Notes: generated from the letters alone by a model not told the origin. Numbered from the stretch's first letter, positions 36,801-45,456 are shown. The stretch: 64,000 nucleotides of DNA from Planctomycetaceae bacterium (GCA_947476295.1 CANJQC010000004.1:33190-97189); one strand, 5' to 3'. Numbers and translations: made by a program.

Positions 36801-36913
36801 ACGACTACACTTACGCGATTGAGGCTCTCAAGTCCGGCCAAGACACAGACATCACCGTGCTGCGTGCAGGCAAAGAAGTCTCCATGAAAGTGACGCCTAG
36901 CTCGCGCGATTGA
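33809..36913 (+). CDS. Exported M28 family metallopeptidase with PD40, PA and PDZ domains
   Basis: 1034 residues from the GTG at 33809, which has AAGGA 5 bp upstream; a longer frame opens at 33635. Signal peptide RTLRFILSTAVVSTLSLTAQ. Residues ~50-390 are TolB-like PD40 propeller repeats (SYFSADGRRMIFQSERE, WSPDGSLIAFASNRS). A PA-like insert (about 520-640) follows. The M28 core carries the ligand set: His-Asp in GAHIDHLG, Asp in FGADDNASG, Glu in SGEELGL, Asp in NMDMVG and His in EYHTPRD. A C-terminal PDZ domain ends the protein (GGPAEVAGVKGGDVIVNLAG). It should be an aminopeptidase-like enzyme acting outside the cytoplasm. No obvious partner gene lies next to it. Confidence 0.92.
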   Translation: MPHFPLSARTLRFILSTAVVSTLSLTAQSAMAQTDVADITESAPSEAIALEGRLINRTRQLTFEGRRAGESYFSADGRRMIFQSEREPGNPFFQIYLMDLDTGDTQRISPGTGKTTCAWIHPNGEKVLFASTQDDPAAEQEQKAEIELRASGTERRYSWDYDEFYDIYEYDLPTKQYRKLTDTKGYDAEGSWSPDGSLIAFASNRSADEQELTAEQRTAFETDPAWANEIYVMKADGSDVKRLTATPGYDGGPFFSPDGNRICWRRFAENGATAEIMTMNIDGSDQQQLTHLGAMSWAPYYHPSGQYLIFTTNRHGFANFELYMVDAAGQHEPVRVSYTPGFDGLPVFSPDGDHMAWTTNRTVTKQSQIFMADWNHARALELLEMKPASPSGAVQADVKRVMALTPEARGDFAPADGVRHVEFLCRPQLGGRLTGTKGEQLATNYVALNFETMGLLPAGDNGTYFQEFEFTSGVSAGPNNVMTAESTVGGKNEAAKPLTLESDWRPLAFSSSISIDASDVIFAGYGIRAPALEGIEEYDSFVHLEVKDKWVVVFRFMPENFSPEQRQHFIRFSSLRFKAMQARDMGARGLVIVSGPSSGVEEELVPLQFDGSLAGSGLPVISVSDSVTAGWFMERGKDLATVQQEMDSGEPAMGFPLDGLKISASIDIQQEKKTGRNVLGRLQINESQAGQIVVVGAHIDHLGAAPNGNSLARGDEPSQIHFGADDNASGVSAMMQIAEAMALAKDAGKLHGSRDIVFAAWSGEELGLLGSSHYVKSLETLFSQHAAAVEGSDTGSDQPEKKADDLAGPNTGGLSLYITACLNMDMVGRLHEKLVLQGIGSSAAWQKIIEQANVPLGLSLTLQDDSYLPTDASVFFLHGVPILSAFTGNHSEYHTPRDTPEKLNYEGIAKVANLMSLVCRHLIATEQSPIYVAQERPKDGQRRAALRAYLGTVPDYAQSDVKGVMLSGVAKGGPAEVAGVKGGDVIVNLAGKTIENIYDYTYAIEALKSGQDTDITVLRAGKEVSMKVTPSSRD

Positions 36914-37179
36914 GCTTCGCAGGCAACGTCGCTCGCAGCTCGCCCCATGTCCGCGACCGTTCTTGCTAACCGGCAGATTCTGCCGCAGCATCATGAGAAT
37001 TGATACATCGCACGGTCAGGCTCGCTGATCGCGTCTGCCGGGCTACTGCGTCAATATTCTGTTTCGCACCGTTCGACGTTGACCAGAACAGGGTGGTTGA
37101 AGTACGTTCCAGATCATCTGCCGCTGAAAACTGGTTCGAACTATCAGCGTGGATGCTTGGGTTTCCAAAGGACTGGGCC
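36914..37179 (+). other. Upstream region of glmS
   Basis: 266 bp. It contains the palindrome CGGCAGATTCTGCCG at 36971-36985 and the 18-mer TTCTGTTTCGCACCGTTC at 37057-37074 that also occurs at 777-794. No glmS ribozyme core could be recognised. Confidence 0.4.
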
Positions 37180-39042
37180 ATGTGCGGAATTGTAGGCTAC
37201 GTTGGATTTCGTTCCGTGTCGGACCTGCTGGTGGAAGGTCTTCATCGACTTGAATACCGAGGCTACGACAGCGCGGGGATTGCCATCCTGCACGAAGGCA
37301 AGATGTCGGTTCGCAAGAAAGCCGGTCGCGTGCTGGAGCTTGCCGGCATACTTCAGTCGCAACCCATTCTCGGCCATGCGGGAATCGGCCACACACGCTG
37401 GGCAACGCATGGAGCCGCTACCGACCAGAATTCGCATCCACACCTTGGCGGTAACGGCGAAGTGGCCATCGTTCACAATGGCGTTATTGAAAACTACGAC
37501 ACGCTCCGGAAACAACTAACAGCGCTGGGATACGTGTTTCATTCACAGACCGACACCGAAGTTGCCGCCCACCTGCTGGCACACAATCTTGAAGAACAGA
37601 TTATTCTGGGTGGTTCCGCATCGGACATTGAAACATGTCTGAAGGTCGTTGAACTGACACTTGAAAAACTCAAAGGAACCTACGGTCTGGGCATAATGTT
37701 CCGAGACTGTCCGGACACCGTCATCGCGGCCCGTTGTGGAAGTCCGCTGGTGATCGGCGTAGGCAAGGATGAATACTTCTTGGCCAGCGATGCCAGTCCA
37801 CTTGTCGGCTACACGAAGGAAGTCGTGTACCTGTCCGACCATGAAGTGGCAGTGCTGCAGCCAACCGGCCTGCGAATTGATCATCGCAAGACGGGCAGTG
37901 TGTTTCCAAACGTCCATGTGCTGGAACAAGTGTCGGCAGACATCGAACTTGGTGATTACGAGCATTACATGCTCAAAGAGATCTTTGAACAGCCGCAGAC
38001 CGTTGAGAACGCGATCCGCGGTCGCCTCGATTCTGAAGAAGCAACGTCCGTGATGGGCGGTTTGAATCTGACAGCGAAGGATTTGCGTCGCATCGACCGT
38101 ATTGTGCTTACAGCCTGCGGCACCAGCTGGCATGCTGGGCTTGTGGGTGAGTTTCTGCTCGAAGAGTTTGCGCGCGTGCCGACCGAAGTTGAATATGCCA
38201 GTGAATTGCGTTATCGAAATCCTCCGATGACCGACCGCACGCTGGTGTTTGCGATCACGCAGAGTGGAGAAACAGCTGACACGCTTGCCGCGCTTCGTGA
38301 ATGCAAACGCAAAGGACACCCGACGCTGGCCATTTGCAACACGGTTGGCTCTACCATTGCCCGAGAAGCCGACGGAGGCATTTATCTGCACGCCGGCCCG
38401 GAGATTGGTGTCGCTTCAACAAAGGCATTCACGTCACAGGTGACGGTTCTGACCCTGCTGGCGTTGTATCTGGGGCGAATGCGACACATGTCATATCCCG
38501 CAGGTCGCCGCATCATCGGCCAACTGCGTGATATGCCCGACAAGATCAGCAAGACTCTGCAGTGCCATGACAAAGTACTTGAAGTGGCCGACAAATACTT
38601 TCGCTTCAATAACTTTCTGTACCTCGGGCGGCTTTACAATTTTCCAGTCGCATTGGAAGGTGCGTTGAAGCTAAAGGAAATCAGTTACATCCATGCGGAA
38701 GGCTATCCGGCGGCCGAAATGAAGCACGGCCCGATCGCGTTGGTGGATGAACAAACTCCCAGCGTGTTTGTGATTCCTCGCGGAGGCATCTATCCAAAAG
38801 TCGTGAGCAATATGGAGGAGATCAAGGCTCGCCGAGGGCCAGTGATCGCAATTGCCTGCGAAGGCGATACAGACATCGCGCGGGTGGCCGACGATGTGAT
38901 TTATGTTCCCGACGTTGAAGAATATCTGCAGCCATTGGTCTGTGCCATTCCACTGCAGTTGCTGGCGTACCATGTGGCATTGCTGCGCGGCTGCAACGTC
39001 GATCGCCCTCGCAATCTTGCGAAGAGCGTCACGGTGGAATAA
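37180..39042 (+). CDS. glmS: Glutamine-fructose-6-phosphate aminotransferase (isomerizing)
   Basis: 620 residues from the ATG at 37180, chosen because Met-Cys (MCGIVGYVG) exposes the catalytic Cys after Met removal; the open frame begins 180 bp upstream. The class II glutamine amidotransferase half holds LHRLEYRGYDSAG and GHTRWATHG. Two SIS domains follow (LTACGTSWHAGLV and FLYLGRLYNFPVALEGALKL), and the C-terminus ends in NVDRPRNLAKSVTVE, the usual end of GlmS. It converts fructose-6-phosphate and glutamine to glucosamine-6-phosphate, the first step toward UDP-GlcNAc. It converges with the M50-like gene 31 bp away. Confidence 0.95.
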   Translation: MCGIVGYVGFRSVSDLLVEGLHRLEYRGYDSAGIAILHEGKMSVRKKAGRVLELAGILQSQPILGHAGIGHTRWATHGAATDQNSHPHLGGNGEVAIVHNGVIENYDTLRKQLTALGYVFHSQTDTEVAAHLLAHNLEEQIILGGSASDIETCLKVVELTLEKLKGTYGLGIMFRDCPDTVIAARCGSPLVIGVGKDEYFLASDASPLVGYTKEVVYLSDHEVAVLQPTGLRIDHRKTGSVFPNVHVLEQVSADIELGDYEHYMLKEIFEQPQTVENAIRGRLDSEEATSVMGGLNLTAKDLRRIDRIVLTACGTSWHAGLVGEFLLEEFARVPTEVEYASELRYRNPPMTDRTLVFAITQSGETADTLAALRECKRKGHPTLAICNTVGSTIAREADGGIYLHAGPEIGVASTKAFTSQVTVLTLLALYLGRMRHMSYPAGRRIIGQLRDMPDKISKTLQCHDKVLEVADKYFRFNNFLYLGRLYNFPVALEGALKLKEISYIHAEGYPAAEMKHGPIALVDEQTPSVFVIPRGGIYPKVVSNMEEIKARRGPVIAIACEGDTDIARVADDVIYVPDVEEYLQPLVCAIPLQLLAYHVALLRGCNVDRPRNLAKSVTVE

Positions 39043-39073
39043 TTGTATGTGACGATTTCTGTCTGATCGCGAT

Positions 39074-40081
39074 TCAGTGATTCTTCTGTCGCAGCCTAGC
39101 ACTCACACGATTTAGCAAATTCAATTCTGCGATCGACAATGCATCGCGGCCTAGTATATGCAGTTTTCCCAGTACGCGGTCCAGCTCGTCGTGCTCACGC
39201 TGTTCCAGGTCACTTTCACGAAGATCGCGTTCTGACTCGCGGCGATTTTTCCAGCGATCAATCACGCTGCCCGTTATGTCGTCAACTTCTTCACTGAATT
39301 CATCAGGACTGCCCTCAGCGTGACCCGGATCTGTATAACTGTCAGAATAAGCATACCCATTGAAGGCACGGCCGGATTCAGGTGGTTCAAACCACTGCAC
39401 CGCTTCCTGAACATGAAGCAACAGCAGAAATGCCGACAGCGCCGCCAGACCACTCAAATCAAACACAAAACCTGCCAGCAACCCAAAGATGCTCAGCACA
39501 AGTCCAGATCGCAGAAGCATGTCGTGTGACTCAATTTTGGAAAATCGGTGCAACAGCAAACTTTGCAAAACATATCCCGCCGCTAACGGTCGCACGGGAA
39601 TCAGGTTCCCTGCAGCGATCACAGCGTTCACAACCAAACAGATTCGCAGCAACAGAATCATCATGCTGTCGGATTGCAACCCCTGCCAGCAGCTTGCCGG
39701 ATTCAGCAACGTCAGAATCTCAGTTCGGCTTTCAAGCTGCGAAGCTGCAGCAACCGCGAGGACCAAATTGACGCCTGGTCCTGCGAGGCTGACAATTGAA
39801 TGTGTCGATTTAGGGGCTTCACCAAACATTCCACCAAACGGCCACAGGATTCGTTCGGGACATCGCAGCTTTGTGCGATGTGTCAACCATAAATGAGTTA
39901 TCTCGTGCAGGTAAACGCTTAGAAACAGTACAGCAGCGAACATTAACGACGTGGTGATTGTCTGCACGCGCCAGACCACAGCCAGCACGACGACCAGCAT
40001 AAGGGCACTCACCCTGAGGCGAGTTCCCAGAAATCGACCGAGCGGAACGGCAAGAGAAAAGAGACTGTCTGCGGCATTCAT
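39074..40081 (-). CDS. M50 (site-2 protease-like) membrane protein, third-ligand Asp missing
   Basis: 335 residues. HEITH (about residues 59-63) lies in the second hydrophobic helix (FAAVLFLSVYLHEITHLWL), the metal-binding site of M50 proteases. Several more helices follow. The second motif of the family, N-x-x-P-x-x-x-L-D-G, is present only as NLIPVRPLAAG (about 157-167): the Asp ligand is Ala. The C-terminal ~120 residues are soluble and acidic with Glu/Asp-rich helices. The protein may be an inactive S2P relative or use another ligand. It could act in regulated proteolysis or membrane organisation; no sigma/anti-sigma genes are nearby. Confidence 0.8.
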   Translation of the reverse strand: MNAADSLFSLAVPLGRFLGTRLRVSALMLVVVLAVVWRVQTITTSLMFAAVLFLSVYLHEITHLWLTHRTKLRCPERILWPFGGMFGEAPKSTHSIVSLAGPGVNLVLAVAAASQLESRTEILTLLNPASCWQGLQSDSMMILLLRICLVVNAVIAAGNLIPVRPLAAGYVLQSLLLHRFSKIESHDMLLRSGLVLSIFGLLAGFVFDLSGLAALSAFLLLLHVQEAVQWFEPPESGRAFNGYAYSDSYTDPGHAEGSPDEFSEEVDDITGSVIDRWKNRRESERDLRESDLEQREHDELDRVLGKLHILGRDALSIAELNLLNRVSARLRQKNH

Positions 40082-40652
40082 GCCCTGATTCTACAAATGC
40101 GTCGCCACAAAAAAACGGTCCTTGTTTCATTTTTTCGACGTCGATCAACAATTTTGCGGAGCGGTTGAAGAGCGACTGCTCGGATTTCTTGGCCCAAAAC
40201 CGATGAATTGGATCTGATTCTGCGAAGAACTTTGCGGTCAGTCGATCAGGTTTTAACTCAGACTGACGGCAAAGTGTTGTCACATTGATGTCGAGACGTT
40301 TGCAGGCCATCGTGATCAACGACCATCGTCTGCCTTTTAAATTTCGACGCAACTTATTTTCCAATAACAAGTTACGGAGTTCTATAAAGATTAGACCTGA
40401 CGTTTGATAATGATCGCACGGCTTTGGTATTCCATTCGCAATTCAACTTGATCGGCTGTTGAGGTTAATCCCGGAAGGAATCGGGTTTCTAATATGTGTG
40501 AATAGCCCGGTAAGTTCAGTTCGTTGAAAGAGATTCCCAGCCACGGAGCAACATGGTCTGGTTTCCAATTCCGGCAACGTCTTATCACGGTGATGTGACA
40601 GAACCACCGGGCTGCTTTTTTCCAACTCATTCCAATACGGGGAGAACGGATC
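40082..40652. other. Intergenic region before the glycine-rich protein
   Basis: About 570 bp with no supported gene. A GGGGAGA box precedes the ATG at 40653. No strong hairpin was found apart from short A/T-rich repeats. Confidence 0.4.
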
Positions 40653-41075
40653 ATGAAAAGTTCATTTGTAAGTACAGTCGCGTTGAGTTGCCTTCTGGTT
40701 CTTGGTGTTTCCACCGCGAAGGCAGACCATTTTAGCCGAGGACCTTCAGGACTAGGAGTTTCGATCAGCTACGGCGATGGTTACAACGGTTTTAATGCCG
40801 GGTATAACCGGGGTTATCAGCCGATCTATCGCGGCGGTTACGGTGGCGGATATCCGATCTATCGGAGCGCCCAGATTTACACAGTGCCAGTCTACGGTGG
40901 CGGACACGGTGGTGGACACGGTGGTGGACACGGTGGTGGATACGGTGGTGGATACGGTGGTGGATACGGCGGTGGATACGGCGGTGGATACGGTGGTGGA
41001 TACGGTGGTGGATACGGTGGTGGATACGGTGGTGGATACGGTGGTGGATACGGCCATCATCATCATTGCCGATAA
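40653..41075 (+). CDS. Secreted Gly/Tyr/His-rich repeat protein
   Basis: 140 residues. A signal peptide (SFVSTVALSCLLVLGVSTAKA) leads to a Gly/Tyr-rich region (YNGFNAGYNRGYQPIYRGGY) and then, from residue ~84, a tandem of GGG-H and GGG-Y tetrapeptides (three GGGH then ten GGGY). The chain ends in GHHHHCR. The 12-bp DNA unit (GGTGGATACGGT or GGTGGACACGGT) is almost perfectly repeated from about 40902 to 41050. Low-complexity Gly/Tyr repeats are seen in adhesive or structural surface proteins; the His tail suggests metal binding. Function is unknown. Confidence 0.8.
   Translation: MKSSFVSTVALSCLLVLGVSTAKADHFSRGPSGLGVSISYGDGYNGFNAGYNRGYQPIYRGGYGGGYPIYRSAQIYTVPVYGGGHGGGHGGGHGGGYGGGYGGGYGGGYGGGYGGGYGGGYGGGYGGGYGGGYGHHHHCR
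40900..41050 (+). repeat. 12-bp tandem repeat array in the Gly-rich gene
   Basis: About 12-13 units of GGTGGAyACGGn, very nearly identical, inside the coding frame; copy number could vary between strains. Confidence 0.85.
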
Positions 41076-41107
41076 CATCAGGCGACATCGTCAACCGACA
41101 TCCCGCG

Positions 41108-41139
41108 ATGCAGCGCACAATCAGAGTGCGCTGCATTTT
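41108..41139 (+). terminator. Rho-independent terminator of the Gly-rich gene
   Basis: Perfect 11-bp stem ATGCAGCGCAC / GTGCGCTGCAT with a 7-nt loop followed by TTTC. Confidence 0.75.
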
Positions 41140-41195
41140 CACCGTACACACGGGCGGAGCAATCCAGCCTCAATGCCACCCCGGCAAGCAAGCGA

Positions 41196-43118
41196 CTACT
41201 CTCGATGGACTCCGGCAGTTTCACGAACTGTTTCTTCGGCATCGACTTTGGCGTTGGGACTATCATAGAGACGTGGCGACAGCTTTGGGCCCTTCATCGC
41301 ATCGGATGTGACTTGTTCGATGCGGAGTAGTTGTTCGCCAAGCGAGTTGATTCGCCGGGAGACGTCATCGTTGTTTTGTTCGATCCCACCGGAGACGAGA
41401 TTAATCACGCCCAGAAACAGCAGCATCTGAGCGACTGTCGTCACCAGCCAGCCGGTGGGAGTGTATTCGGAATAACCGCCGAAATGGCCGTAGATCACCA
41501 TCGCGGTTCCGATGGTGAGTCCCAGAACTCCCAGATACGCCAAAAACTGACCAGTGATGCTTGTCAGATTTGAACGACGGGGTGCGGTGATTTCAAAATG
41601 TGGGCCGCGCATCGCAGAGTCATGAGCATCGTCAATGTAGCGATGTTTCGGAAGCGTCTGGGTTCGACCTCGGCGACCATCAGTGCCAGTCACAGCATCG
41701 ATAGATTCCGGTCCATCGATCCGGAATCGGCGTCCGGGCTGGGGTGAATTCGAAATGATTGCTATGTCCGGTGCCACAGAAGAAGCGACTGCCGTGTCCT
41801 GCTGCGCTGGGTTTGCATCCGAAACGTCATTATTACCGCCAGGCTGGTCAACTCGAAGCTTTCTGTTCACGTTTTCAGATCCTGTTGAACTGATAGTGGC
41901 TGGACGCTCCAATTGAAACCGGCGATGCAGAAGCGGCCGGCGCATGGGGTTCCGTAGAATGTTTTTCGTCACGGCAGCGACCAGAAGTTCGCTGGCATTG
42001 GCAGTTTCTACCGGTTTTGGTGGACACTGCTCCGAATTCGCGTGGCTCACCACGGCTGCAGCAGTGGCCAGTTGTAAAGATTGCGTAAGCTGTACCACGT
42101 TTGACACTTCGCCGTCTGCAGGCTTGTCTGTATTCGCGTCCGGATCAAGGTCTGATGCGTCGTTTCCTGCGATGCACTGCGGGTCGGCATTTTGCGCTTT
42201 CGCCAACTCGATCACCCGTTGCAATTCACTCGTGATGCCCGAACCTGTGACGTCCGAATTTGCCACGGTTGTCACGCTCAGAACGTCGATATGAGTCAGT
42301 TCGGACAACTTAACCGCATGGGCAACCTTCCGCATGGGCGAGATTTCACTGGCTGGGTGAATTATATTTGGTTTACGTTCGCTCGTTGTGTCTGAAGTTT
42401 CCTCGGCAACTGGAGGCGATGCCTCTGATCCGATAGTGTCGTCTTGCGACTGGTTTCGACTTATTTCGTTGGCCTCGACTTCTTGCGCAGCAGACTCGGA
42501 ATCAGATTTCACAGGGCTATGCCCAACGTGTGTAGTCTCAACGTGATCGGCGTCCGCGCCGATTGAGGCACAAACCTGCTGCGACGAAGGTACAGAAGTT
42601 AAATCGGTCAGTGTCTCCTCCACAAACGCATCCAGTGTCACATCCTCCGTCGCTGAAAACTCCATTCCTGCCGGAACGTCATTGTCAGTATGAGCCAGCA
42701 CTTCGTCAGCCAGCACTTCGTCTGGCGGCTGCGGAGCAACAGTATCATCGAGTGGCTCGATCGATTGTGCTTCGATCAAACGGTCGTCCCGCAGCGGTTC
42801 ATCGACCGCGATTGCTACGGGACTGGATTTCTGCGGGGAAGCGGATTCAAGGAGTTTCGTATCCAGCAAATGTTGCGGGGCACCTGATTTCTTAACGACA
42901 TCGATTCGCGTCTGAAGTGAATCGAGCGATTCTGTCCGACTGATGCGTTCGAACAGATCGCTTGAGTTCCAGCGTTCCAGAATCTCTCGCGCCTGTCGAA
43001 TGGCGTCAGTGGGCCTTGATACGGAGAGCAAGTCATGTCCGCACCGCGAGCACAGCAGACCACCGGCGTGGCCGGTCGTCCTGACTGAGACATCCGTGCG
43101 ACAAAGACTGCACCACAT
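41196..43118 (-). CDS. Zinc-ribbon protein with C-terminal membrane helices, unknown function
   Basis: 640 residues. The N-terminus carries two CxxC knuckles (MWCSLCRTDVS and LLCSRCGHDLL, about residues 3-6 and 23-26), a zinc ribbon. A long acidic, Ser/Thr/Glu-rich low-complexity middle (about 90-460) has no domain signature. Near the end two helices are clear (AYLGVLGLTIGTAMVIYG and WLVTTVAQMLLFLGVINLVSG, about 536-585), followed by a charged tail with possible coiled coil (VSRRINSLGEQLLRIEQV). The protein appears planctomycete-specific. It may be a sensor or scaffold on the membrane; function is inferred from architecture only. Confidence 0.65.
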   Translation of the reverse strand: MWCSLCRTDVSVRTTGHAGGLLCSRCGHDLLSVSRPTDAIRQAREILERWNSSDLFERISRTESLDSLQTRIDVVKKSGAPQHLLDTKLLESASPQKSSPVAIAVDEPLRDDRLIEAQSIEPLDDTVAPQPPDEVLADEVLAHTDNDVPAGMEFSATEDVTLDAFVEETLTDLTSVPSSQQVCASIGADADHVETTHVGHSPVKSDSESAAQEVEANEISRNQSQDDTIGSEASPPVAEETSDTTSERKPNIIHPASEISPMRKVAHAVKLSELTHIDVLSVTTVANSDVTGSGITSELQRVIELAKAQNADPQCIAGNDASDLDPDANTDKPADGEVSNVVQLTQSLQLATAAAVVSHANSEQCPPKPVETANASELLVAAVTKNILRNPMRRPLLHRRFQLERPATISSTGSENVNRKLRVDQPGGNNDVSDANPAQQDTAVASSVAPDIAIISNSPQPGRRFRIDGPESIDAVTGTDGRRGRTQTLPKHRYIDDAHDSAMRGPHFEITAPRRSNLTSITGQFLAYLGVLGLTIGTAMVIYGHFGGYSEYTPTGWLVTTVAQMLLFLGVINLVSGGIEQNNDDVSRRINSLGEQLLRIEQVTSDAMKGPKLSPRLYDSPNAKVDAEETVRETAGVHRE

Positions 43119-43508
43119 TCCCGCTGGATCCCTTTCCAGAGTTTACAATCCCTAATCGAAACCAATTCCAGCAAGTTCTACCTGCGATTCTGATTGCTGA
43201 ACAAGGTCAAAACGATGACCGGACAGCTATCGTTTTCTCTGATTTGCCCTTGTTGCCGCTGAGGCAAAGCGGTTGGATGATCCATCGGCAGAATCTGCCG
43301 AAACAGGTGGAGTTGCGGCAACAATGGAAATCAAAGGCAGTTTGTCAGACAATCCCGATTCACGCGGTGTTCTTTGAATCAGCATGCATGTGTTGGTGCA
43401 ATTGAGCAGTTTGACTTCGTACGAGCGGAATGGCGCAGGCCACCGGTAACGGTTACCTAGGGCTAGTGCCGTGCCGCTCATGACATACTCCAAGAAACCC
43501 CGTTTGCA
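43119..43508. other. Intergenic region between zinc-ribbon gene and ABC operon
   Basis: About 390 bp. It holds the palindrome CGGCAGAATCTGCCG at 43286-43300. An 84-residue minus frame (43227-43481, MSGTALALGNRYRW) is possible but has no family features. Confidence 0.4.
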
Positions 43509-44441
43509 ATGACTGCTCTGATCGAGCTGAAAAATGTCACGAAGGACTATGGCAGATTTCGAGCCCTCTCGAATGTTGACCTGACCATTCGCCCCGGCAT
43601 CACAGGATTGCTGGGACCGAATGGCGCCGGCAAGAGCACGCTCATTAAAGTTTTGCTGGGACTTGTGCGAATTTCAGCCGGCGAAGGACATGTTCTGGGC
43701 TTTCCAATCAGAACTTCTGCGGATCAGATCCGAACGCACATTGGCTACATGCCCGAAGACGATTGTTATGTGCATGGTTTGTCAGGCATCGAATCGATGC
43801 AGGTCGTCGCTCAGTTATCGCGATTTCCTGGGACTGAAGCACTTCGCCGCGGGCACGAGATTCTGGATTTCTGCGGCATGGGGCAGGAACGGTATCGACC
43901 GGTCGAAACGTACTCGACGGGCATGCGTCAGAAGTTGCGATTCGCGATGGCCATCGTGCATGATCCAAAGCTGCTTATTCTAGACGAGCCGACATCGGGA
44001 CTGGATCCGGAAGAACGCGAGGCCATGCTGAACCGCATTCGAATTCTAGCGAGACAGTTTGGGAAATCTGTAATCCTGTGTACTCATATACTTCCCGACG
44101 TGCAGGTCGTGTGTGACAACGTCGTGATTCTGGCCGGCGGTTCGGTGCGTGTCAGCGACACACTGGACGAACTGTGTCGCATGCCGAATCCGTCAATGAC
44201 AGTGACTCTGTCCGGTAACCGCGATGCGTATCGAGATCGATTGACGGCCAAAGGCGTGCAGTCCGAAGTCATGTCGCTGCGACAACTGCGCGTCTTCGGT
44301 GAAGTAGCGGTACTCAATGAGCCGTTGTGGTCAGCGGCGACGGAGAGTGGATGTATTGTGCGCGGTCTTTCACCGTCGAAGAATTCTCTGGAACAGATCT
44401 TCTTGTCAGCCGTCCGAGAGGTGACTCATGCCAATTCATAA
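43509..44441 (+). CDS. ABC transporter ATPase (first pair)
   Basis: 310 residues. Walker A GPNGAGKST (about 37-45), signature YSTGMRQKLRFAMA (~138-151), Walker B LLILDEPTSGLDP (~156-168) and the H-loop HILPD. The C-terminal ~85 residues resemble the regulatory tail of Nod/CcmA-type exporters. Its 3' end overlaps the permease start by 14 bp (frames shifted), so they are translationally coupled. Likely energises export through the neighbouring ABC-2-type permease; substrate unknown. Confidence 0.9.
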   Translation: MTALIELKNVTKDYGRFRALSNVDLTIRPGITGLLGPNGAGKSTLIKVLLGLVRISAGEGHVLGFPIRTSADQIRTHIGYMPEDDCYVHGLSGIESMQVVAQLSRFPGTEALRRGHEILDFCGMGQERYRPVETYSTGMRQKLRFAMAIVHDPKLLILDEPTSGLDPEEREAMLNRIRILARQFGKSVILCTHILPDVQVVCDNVVILAGGSVRVSDTLDELCRMPNPSMTVTLSGNRDAYRDRLTAKGVQSEVMSLRQLRVFGEVAVLNEPLWSAATESGCIVRGLSPSKNSLEQIFLSAVREVTHANS

Positions 44442-45402
44442 TCTGGGGTATCGCGAATGGAACGGCGAACTTCAGTCGATATCTACTCGCTGGCTCGTGG
44501 TGGCAGAAATCGGCATCCGCCGCGCATGGCAAAGTGCATGGCTGCGACGAATGATGTTCTTTGCCTGGGTGCCGGGCGTCGTCATGGGCTTCATGATTTT
44601 CATCTATGAGCAATCCGCGAAACAGGGCGGCGAAGTACAGGACATCATGTCAGCCGGGGCCATGGCGCTCGTAACTTACGAAAGCCCCGACGTGATTTTT
44701 AGACGCATTCAACAGGAGCGATTGGAAACAGGGTCACGGCCAAGTGTGGGACAGGAACGGCATATCTTCTGGTCATCACTGCTGCTGATCATGTTTCGTC
44801 GTTCGCAGCCATTCCTGCTAATTCCAATTGTGGCCGTTATCGCGCCCCCCATGATCTCGCAGGATTTTCGGTCGCGGGCATTTCTGCTGTACTTTTCAAG
44901 GCCATTGACCAAAGTGCAGTACATCGCTGGGAAAGCCGCGACGATCAGCCTGTACCTGCTGTTCGTTACGATGTTTCCGGCTCTGCTGTTGTACGTTGTC
45001 GGAGTTCTCCTGTCGCCGGATATCTCAGTCCTCTACGCCACCTGGGATCTGCCTTTGCGCGTGATCCTAGCATCACTCCTGATCGTCATCCCCTGTACGG
45101 CACTGTCGTTAATGCTGTCGTCACTGACGACGGAATCCCGCTACGCTTCGTTCTCGTGGTTTGCCGTCTGGATCTTTGGGCATCTGACGTACGTCGTGAT
45201 TCGCAGCGTCGCAAGTCCCGGAGACAGTTCAATGGTGCAGTCGTTGTCGTTGTATGAAACTTTTAACGATCTGTCGTCGTGGATTCTGGATCCGAAGCTC
45301 GGAGTCACTCAGGTGGAAACGCGATTCATTCTTCTCACGGTGCTTACGGCTGTCTGCACTGCTGTGCTGTATCGTCGCGTGTCGGCACCAATGCAGGTGT
45401 GA
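44428..45402 (+). CDS. ABC-2 type membrane permease (first pair)
   Basis: 324 residues, about six helices (FAWVPGVVMGFMIFIY, FLLIPIVAVIAPPMI, ISLYLLFVTMFPALLLYVVG, VILASLLIVIPCTALSLML, FVLLTVLTA-like C-terminal helix). It fits the ABC-2 permease layout and lies in one operon with the ATPase before it. The helix content and gene order, not a detailed family motif, support the call. Confidence 0.8.
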   Translation: MPIHNLGYREWNGELQSISTRWLVVAEIGIRRAWQSAWLRRMMFFAWVPGVVMGFMIFIYEQSAKQGGEVQDIMSAGAMALVTYESPDVIFRRIQQERLETGSRPSVGQERHIFWSSLLLIMFRRSQPFLLIPIVAVIAPPMISQDFRSRAFLLYFSRPLTKVQYIAGKAATISLYLLFVTMFPALLLYVVGVLLSPDISVLYATWDLPLRVILASLLIVIPCTALSLMLSSLTTESRYASFSWFAVWIFGHLTYVVIRSVASPGDSSMVQSLSLYETFNDLSSWILDPKLGVTQVETRFILLTVLTAVCTAVLYRRVSAPMQV

Positions 45403-45439
45403 AGTTATTTTCCGCAGGATGGGCATTCTGGCCCGTCGT

Positions 45440-45456
45440 ATCGTACTTTGTTTCAG
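45440..45456. repeat. Left 17-bp direct repeat flanking hairpin copy B
   Basis: ATCGTACTTTGTTTCAG, repeated at 45514-45530. The two copies bracket 57 bp that includes the GGA-loop hairpin. The similarity continues imperfectly downstream of each copy to CATCTGAC. Confidence 0.75.

Noticed and set aside
36914..37179. glmS ribozyme or riboswitch upstream of glmS
   Set aside because: I could not find the conserved core sequence; the upstream region lacks its pattern.
40900..41050. Tandem repeats as a CRISPR array
   Set aside because: The units are 12 bp without spacers and are in frame in a secreted protein gene.
43227..43493. 88-residue minus-strand frame (MSGTALALGNRYRW...) as a gene
   Set aside because: No family features, no ribosome-binding site; recorded as possible only.
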